DNA of 64,000 bases from positions 372,001 to 436,000 of the forward strand of contig CAZZJS010000001.1 of NCBI GenBank assembly GCA_964654855.1, given 5' to 3'. A program made the translations under genes and the position numbers. The DNA comes from JALZUV01 sp964654855 (lineage in GTDB: Bacteria; Pseudomonadota; Alphaproteobacteria; Rickettsiales; JALZUV01). Numbering within the stretch: the stretch's first letter is position 1; every line of letters begins with the position of its first letter. Of the stretch, positions 59,748-64,000 are shown piece after piece. The notes under the pieces were generated by a model that saw only the letters and a list, made by a program, of their open reading frames with translations, was not told the origin of the DNA and searched no databases.

Positions 59748-59793
59748 TTGTCACAAAACTGTCATACTACAGGCGCAGTGAATTGCTTATAAT
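59748..59793 (+). promoter_or_regulatory. Candidate Pho-box promoter of the 147-aa gene
   Basis: TTGTCAC (59748-59754) and CTGTCAT (59759-59765) are a near-consensus 11-base-period pair, with a weak third unit CAGGCGC (59770-59776), then a perfect TATAAT at 59788-59793, 11 bases after the third unit. It points to the plus-strand gene starting at 59890. Confidence 0.58.
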
Positions 59794-59889
59794 ACCGTAA
59801 TTTTTTAACTCTGTTCCGATTTATTGGAATGATTTTTAGTGCCTTTTGCACTCAATATTATCTATCGGAACATACAAATTCATTTAATT

Positions 59890-60333
59890 ATGAAAAAAAT
59901 GACTGTTATTAAGTATGTTGGAATTGTCGTCACAGCGACAATACACGAGGAATCCATAAATATTTGGATTGCAAACCTCAGAAACGACTTTCAAAGAATT
60001 ACTTTGACTTCCGAGACTGAGGATCTTGCCAAGATGGAAGTGAAGGATGGACATCAATCTTTTCCGTTTGAGCCCAAACACCCATCTCGCTTGAGGGTAG
60101 AGGGGTTGGTTCATCAAAAAGGAGGAGACAAGCAAATTCATGCAGTTCCAAGTTTAGGTTCAGCTTACCTCTTCTTGAGAGTGAAGAAGGATGAGGAATT
60201 AACCTTCACCTTGACGGGTGGATTTGGTTGGGAAAACTCTGTTGATATTAAAATTCAACAAGGGGTTTTTGAGGCAATAGGGATGCCCCCCGGTAACGGC
60301 AGAGTATGGCAAAGCCCCGTGTTTGAGTTTTAA
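59890..60333 (+). CDS. Uncharacterised 147-aa protein under a Pho-like promoter
   Basis: A protein rich in beta-type sequence, MKKMTVIKYVGIVVTATIHE at the start, with the central LASVxxxG-free polar region and a C-terminal GFGWENSVDIKIQQGVFEAI and ending WQSPVFEF. No Cys, no signal peptide, no membrane segment. No family recognised. The frame is open to a GTG at 59839, but the ATG at 59890 is a better start, although neither has a good Shine-Dalgarno. It is monocistronic between a TATAAT promoter and a terminator. Confidence 0.65.
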   Translation: MKKMTVIKYVGIVVTATIHEESINIWIANLRNDFQRITLTSETEDLAKMEVKDGHQSFPFEPKHPSRLRVEGLVHQKGGDKQIHAVPSLGSAYLFLRVKKDEELTFTLTGGFGWENSVDIKIQQGVFEAIGMPPGNGRVWQSPVFEF

Positions 60334-60342
60334 GGTCACTTC

Positions 60343-60382
60343 AAAAAATCCGCTACCGCAGTAATGCAGTGGTGGATTTTTT
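60343..60382. terminator. Bidirectional terminator between the 147-aa gene and DUF2333
   Basis: AAAAAATCC (60343-60351) and GGATTTTTT (60374-60382) flank an inner imperfect stem ending in a GTAA loop. It serves both convergent genes and overlaps the DUF2333 stop at 60381. Confidence 0.85.
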
Positions 60383-61367
60383 ATTTCAGTAGTATCGAGC
60401 TAATTTCTTTCAATTGCGTGCGAGCGCGTAGCAAATAGAACCCCATCGCGTTTAGGTGGTTGGGCAAAAACTGGCTATCAGGCGCATTGTTGAAGATGAA
60501 GAAATTGGAGAGTTCAGAGCCTGCGCGCATGGATTCTTCCATTTGATCCCACGAGCTTGCGACTTGTTTCTCATCAATCACTTGAGCAAAATCATAGCGC
60601 ATGGCTTTGAGCAGCATGTGATAGGCATACATTTTACCTTTAATATCGTAATAAATTTCATCCGCTTCTAAATCGACATAGGGACGATTTTTGCCATCGA
60701 TACGTTCAGCGATAGCGGCGCTAGCAGAGCCGATATCAGAGGCGATACGTTCTAATGTTTGCTGCAGGTTATCGGCGCGGCGCTCAAAAGTGGCATCACC
60801 TTTAGCTAGTCGTTCATTATATTTTCTGAATGATTTTGCGACAGCGCGATATTGCTTTTCGCTTGAAGCCGTGGGTATCAAAGAAACGGACGGATTCCAT
60901 ACCCATACATCCGGCGGATACTTCATAAGTCCAGCAGCATTATCCAAATCTTCATCAATACGGCTAGAGCCACGAGTACGGCCGATCTGATCTGATAGCT
61001 CAATTGAAAAACGCGAAAGCGCAGCCGTGATACCGCGTTGATAGGCTGGCATGCGATCTAACCAAGCACCCGGTAAAAACCATGGATCATTCGGCGTCCA
61101 ATGATGGGTACGAGTTTCACGCTCAATTAATGCAATTGCAGTGGCGACGGAATGGCTGGCCACCATCTCTCGCGGAGATTCTGGCAAGTAGGCGGAAAGG
61201 TCAAGTGCAGTGGAATCGTCAATCTCATTTACCCAAATCATGCTTACAGGGATAAGAATGAGTAAAATAAGAACGAAAATATTAGCGGCACCCTTCACAA
61301 AGGAGGTGGGCAGCAGGAGCATCCATTCTTTAAGGCGTAGAACAATAAGTGCGAGAGTTGTTTTCAT
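60381..61367 (-). CDS. DUF2333 family membrane-anchored protein
   Basis: A 328-residue protein with one N-terminal membrane segment (about 22-43, ANIFVLILLILIPVSMIWV) and a helical periplasmic or cytoplasmic domain containing YLPESPREMVASHSVATAIA, RIDEDLDNAAGLMKYPPDVW and the C-terminal FLPNHLNAMGFYLLRARTQL. The pattern fits the DUF2333 family of unknown function. The true start is ATG 61367 (MKTTLALI), since the frame stays open to 61460 across the divergent CDF promoter. It is divergent from the CDF gene by 33 bases. Confidence 0.82.
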   Translation of the reverse strand: MKTTLALIVLRLKEWMLLLPTSFVKGAANIFVLILLILIPVSMIWVNEIDDSTALDLSAYLPESPREMVASHSVATAIALIERETRTHHWTPNDPWFLPGAWLDRMPAYQRGITAALSRFSIELSDQIGRTRGSSRIDEDLDNAAGLMKYPPDVWVWNPSVSLIPTASSEKQYRAVAKSFRKYNERLAKGDATFERRADNLQQTLERIASDIGSASAAIAERIDGKNRPYVDLEADEIYYDIKGKMYAYHMLLKAMRYDFAQVIDEKQVASSWDQMEESMRAGSELSNFFIFNNAPDSQFLPNHLNAMGFYLLRARTQLKEISSILLK

Positions 61368-61400
61368 AAACCTTATGTAAGTGATTTTCTGCTTTGTGCA

Positions 61401-62315
61401 ATGAAAGATAACGATTATGGTTCCACGATGCATCATCATGATCACGGACATCACCATCACGAAATGAATATCAAAGCCATAGCACTCCCCATTGTGCTAT
61501 CGATTTTTTTGGTCGCTTTGAAGGTTTATGGTTGGCGTGAAACAGATTCTGTCAGCTTGCTTTCGTCGTTACTTGATTCAGGAATGGATATTTTAGTTTC
61601 GATGATGAATTTAGCGGCAGTGCTTTATGCAGCGAAACCAGCTGATGACGATCATCGTCATGGTCATACGTCAATTGAAGATATCGTGGGATTGGTGCAG
61701 GCCAGCTTCATTGCGGCTTCAGGGCTGTTCTTGCTTTATGAGGCGGTGAAGCGATTTGTAAATCCGACAGAGGTGCAAAACCCTGAAACGGGCATTGGTG
61801 TGTTAGTGGTATCAATGATCGTGCCGTTTATCATTGTGATGTATCAGCGTATGACGCTGAAAAAAACAAAGTCGGTCGTGTTGGAGGCAGATTCACTGCA
61901 TTACATGACTGATATGTTAATGAATGCTCTTATCATCGTATCGATTTACATTGCGTCGATGCAGGGGCTTGGTTTGGTTGATCCGATTTTAGGGACCTTG
62001 ATTGCAGGTTATATTTTATGGTCAGCAGGTAAAATAGGTATCCGTGCTTTTAACCACCTGATGGATAAAGAGGTGCCGGAAGAAGAATATCTCAAGATTG
62101 TAGAGATTATCAAAGCGCATGAGGGAGCGTTAGGCTTTCACGCCCTGAAAACTCGCTATAGCGGCAGCAAAATGTTCGTGCAGCTGCATTTGGATGTAGA
62201 TGCTAGCTTAAACTTGCGCGATGCGCATGATATTGCTGATGGTCTAGAACAAAAGCTAGAAACTGCTTTCCACGATGCCGAAGTAATCGTGCATTTGGAT
62301 CCGAAAGAGGTTTAG
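61401..62315 (+). CDS. Cation diffusion facilitator family metal exporter
   Basis: Secondary metal/proton antiporter of the CDF family, exporting zinc, iron or related divalent ions. The 304-residue protein has a His-rich start (STMHHHDHGHHHHEMN), six membrane segments with the metal-site motifs SSLLDSGMDILVS (in the second segment) and ADSLHYMTDMLMN (in the fifth), and a C-terminal dimerisation domain. A second His patch follows (DDDHRHGHTS). It ends 4 bases into the convergent ferritin-like gene. Confidence 0.93.
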   Translation: MKDNDYGSTMHHHDHGHHHHEMNIKAIALPIVLSIFLVALKVYGWRETDSVSLLSSLLDSGMDILVSMMNLAAVLYAAKPADDDHRHGHTSIEDIVGLVQASFIAASGLFLLYEAVKRFVNPTEVQNPETGIGVLVVSMIVPFIIVMYQRMTLKKTKSVVLEADSLHYMTDMLMNALIIVSIYIASMQGLGLVDPILGTLIAGYILWSAGKIGIRAFNHLMDKEVPEEEYLKIVEIIKAHEGALGFHALKTRYSGSKMFVQLHLDVDASLNLRDAHDIADGLEQKLETAFHDAEVIVHLDPKEV

Positions 62316-62776
62316 CTCGCGCGGATAGATTCCGTATCACCTGGTGCGCGAAGCATTTTATCTACTTCGCCAATATGTAATTCTTCTTCGTGGATTAGTT
62401 TGCGCGCATATTCTTCTAGCATTACGGACTTGCCCTCAACGAGTTCGAGCAAATCACGATAGAGTTGAAGTCCCGCATTCTCATGCTCAAGTGATTCACG
62501 TAAGATATCACCAATATCGTGATTATGAGTTTCCAGCAACTCGCCAATACCAAGTGACGGGTGGCCGCCAAGATGCGTAATCATTTCACCTGCTTCTTGC
62601 GCGTGAGCCATTGACTCAGTCGCTTGAGAACGCAACCAGCTTACAATCGGAATACGGTTATAGCCAAAGACCATGAGGGAGTAGTGCATATAGCGCACGG
62701 TACCAGCAAGCTCTGCTTCCAAAATTTTATTAAGAATTTCAATGACTTCGTCTTTATTTATATCGCTTGGGTTCAT
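62312..62776 (-). CDS. Ferritin-like/bacterioferritin family protein
   Basis: A 154-residue four-helix iron-storage type protein with a conserved diiron ligand set: EAELAG (first Glu), ESMAHAQEAG (Glu and His), EHENAG and EEELHIGEV (later Glu and His). The haem-binding Met of classic Bfr is not clearly placed, so I keep the name general. Downstream of purS on the same strand, and convergent with the CDF exporter, so iron storage and metal export genes meet here. Confidence 0.88.
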   Translation of the reverse strand: MNPSDINKDEVIEILNKILEAELAGTVRYMHYSLMVFGYNRIPIVSWLRSQATESMAHAQEAGEMITHLGGHPSLGIGELLETHNHDIGDILRESLEHENAGLQLYRDLLELVEGKSVMLEEYARKLIHEEELHIGEVDKMLRAPGDTESIRAS

Positions 62777-62795
62777 GGTCTTTCTTCTATCTTGC

Positions 62796-63038
62796 TTAAG
62801 CTACTAATTCAATCTCGTAATCTTCGATCACGGTATTTGCGAGAAGCTTTTCACACATATCTTTAAGAGATGCTTCCGCTTTGGCTTTATCGGTCTCGGC
62901 TAAATCCAGCTCGATAATTTTGCCTTGGCGTGCGCTTTCCACTCCATCAAAACCGAGGTGAGTAAGTGTATTTTCAATCGCTTTGCCTTGTGGGTCTAAC
63001 ACGCCGTTTTTCAGGGTAACAATAACTTTTGCTTTCAT
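62796..63038 (-). CDS. purS: Phosphoribosylformylglycinamidine synthase subunit PurS
   Basis: PurS is the small subunit of the PurSQL FGAM synthetase. The 80-residue protein KAKVIVTLKNGVLDPQGKAI, with the C-terminal CEKLLANTVIEDYEIELV, is typical. It follows purC with an 11-base gap. purQ and purL are not in the window downstream; the ferritin-like gene follows after 19 bases. Confidence 0.96.
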   Translation of the reverse strand: MKAKVIVTLKNGVLDPQGKAIENTLTHLGFDGVESARQGKIIELDLAETDKAKAEASLKDMCEKLLANTVIEDYEIELVA

Positions 63039-63049
63039 GGTGGTCTCTC

Positions 63050-63886
63050 TTATTTCTTTTTGCTGCTTTTGCGGCCGCCAGTCTTCTTGATTGGCTTGCC
63101 TTTAACTTCTTTAGCCGTTTGTTCGGTCGAAATCACTTCGGCCTCAGGCAACACGCCTAAACGACGAGCAACTTCTTGATAAGCGGCAGTCATATCGCCA
63201 AGATCGTGGCGAAATACGTCTTTATCGAGGCGTTCGTTGGTTTCGACATCCCATAGGCGGCAGCTATCAGGGCTAATTTCATCAGCTAGCAGGATATAGA
63301 TGCCTTCTTCGTCATAGATACGGCCAAATTCGATTTTGAAATCGAGTAGTGATAGGCCAACACCGCGGAATAATCCGCTCAAGAAGTCATTAATGCGAAG
63401 CGCTAGGCTGTGCATCTCGTCTAACTCAGCAGGGTCTGCGAGGTTAAGCGCAAAAATATGTTCATCGGTAATGAGTGGGTCGCCCAACTCATCTGATTTT
63501 AAGAACCATTCTACGATTGGGTAGGGTAGCGGATCGCCTTCTTCCATTTTGAAACGTTTGGCGAAGCTGCCCGCGATACGGTTACGTACAATTACTTCGA
63601 TCGGAATAATATCCACTTCACGCACCAATTGTTCACGCATATTAATGGCTTTGATAAAGTGAGTTGGGATACCCATTTCCATCAAGCGCAGCATCAAAAA
63701 TTCAGAGATACGGTTATTGAGAATACCCTTACCGCTCATAATCTCCATTTTTTCATTATTAAAGGCGGTCGTGTCATCCTTAAAGTGCTGGATAATCGTT
63801 CCAGGCTCTGGCCCTTCAAAAAGCTGTTTCGCTTTTCCCTCATAGAGCATTTTGCCTTTGGTTTTTGCCTTTGCCATCGTCTTCAT
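63050..63886 (-). CDS. purC: Phosphoribosylaminoimidazole-succinocarboxamide synthase
   Basis: PurC couples CAIR with aspartate to SAICAR in purine synthesis. The 278-residue protein has MLYEGKAKQLFEGPEPG, NEKMEIMSGKGILNNRISE, PIEVIVRNRIAGSF and DEISPDSCRLWDVETNERLD. The last 20 residues are Lys-rich (KKTGGRKSSKKK) and extend past the usual C-terminus (about 240-250). First in the purC-purS unit; the next gene to the right is divergent. Confidence 0.96.
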   Translation of the reverse strand: MKTMAKAKTKGKMLYEGKAKQLFEGPEPGTIIQHFKDDTTAFNNEKMEIMSGKGILNNRISEFLMLRLMEMGIPTHFIKAINMREQLVREVDIIPIEVIVRNRIAGSFAKRFKMEEGDPLPYPIVEWFLKSDELGDPLITDEHIFALNLADPAELDEMHSLALRINDFLSGLFRGVGLSLLDFKIEFGRIYDEEGIYILLADEISPDSCRLWDVETNERLDKDVFRHDLGDMTAAYQEVARRLGVLPEAEVISTEQTAKEVKGKPIKKTGGRKSSKKK

Positions 63887-63978
63887 TCCCTTGCTTTCAA
63901 TGATGAAAGCCTTATGTTTGCATCAAGTAAGCAGCTTGCTTAGCTAAAAATGACCAAAAAGAAAAGGAATATCCCGCT

Positions 63979-64000
63979 ATGAGCATGGAAGAACGTAAAA
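63979..64000 (+). CDS. Start of the next plus-strand gene (cut by window edge)
   Basis: ATG at 63979, reading MSMEERK before the window ends, 92 bases right of the purC start and divergent from it. AAAAGGAA lies 9 bases before the ATG, so it is likely a true start. In many alphaproteobacteria a DUF1476 gene lies beside purC, but seven residues cannot settle this. Confidence 0.35.

Noticed and set aside
1..64000. tRNA, rRNA and known riboswitches
   Set aside because: I looked for conserved tRNA T-loop strings and typical switch leaders by eye and saw none; a covariance-model scan would be needed to exclude them.

Overview
The window is a 64 kb piece of an alphaproteobacterial chromosome with fairly low G+C (my impression is mid-40s percent; not computed). 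The assignment rests on gene content and order: a ctaG-cox3-DUF983-surf1 cytochrome oxidase assembly cluster, lpxI instead of lpxH between lpxA and lpxB, carD beside fdxA, purS-purC, aroK-aroB, and a rimP-nusA-ylxR-infB-rbfA-truB-rpsO-pnp run. I cannot name the family or genus. Almost all of the window is vertically inherited core genome. I see no insertion sequence, prophage, CRISPR array, tRNA or rRNA.

Layout. 1-2.6 kb: mscL (cut by the window edge) and dnaB on the minus strand, then a 344-base gene-free region with a Pho-box-like promoter, tandem duplications and a foldable leader before a small lysine-rich gene. 2.6-5.2 kb: the minus-strand oxidase assembly cluster. 5.3-8.7 kb: an AGCS symporter, convergent with a large RTX protein that carries 52 YDxxG pentads. 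8.9-12.0 kb: aroK-aroB-corC and a small gene. 12.1-15.7 kb: a periplasmic protein and xerD, then an unknown 382-residue protein. 15.7-20.1 kb: trhO, dapD, a degenerate J protein, an ankyrin protein, an SDR enzyme and a lipoprotein. 20.1-23.1 kb: rpmH-rnpA-yidD-yidC-GNAT. 23.2-27.3 kb: a Bax-inhibitor-1 family protein, AIM24, gpsA, an unknown helical protein and an Ala-rich repeat protein. 27.4-36.6 kb: the translation and RNA operon rimP to pnp. 36.7-44.7 kb: two TadE-like proteins, carD, fdxA, an OmpA protein, thrS-infC, a lone cNMP-binding domain and a glycosyltransferase. 44.8-58.4 kb: recG, then the minus-strand envelope operon frr-uppS-cdsA-dxr-rseP-bamA-skp-lpxD-fabZ-lpxA-lpxI-lpxB. 58.6-64 kb: pyrH isolated between two unknown genes, then DUF2333, a CDF metal exporter, a ferritin-like protein, purS and purC.

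The most unusual signal is distributed. At least five intergenic sites carry 7-base half-sites like CTGTCAT repeated at an exact 11-base period, which is the architecture of a PhoB box. Each is followed 9-12 bases later by a -10-like hexamer. All five precede genes I cannot assign to a known pathway: the 93-residue Lys-rich protein, the RTX/pentad protein, the 382-residue protein, the 167-residue helical protein and the 147-residue protein. This suggests an uncharacterised phosphate-starvation regulon scattered among housekeeping genes. Other notable signals are a possible terminator/antiterminator ahead of rimP, a nine-G run inside a perfect hairpin at the start of ylxR, and a perfect DnaA box inside the likely carD promoter.

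Motif positions and translations were read directly. Functions come from recognised family motifs, and regulatory statements are inference.
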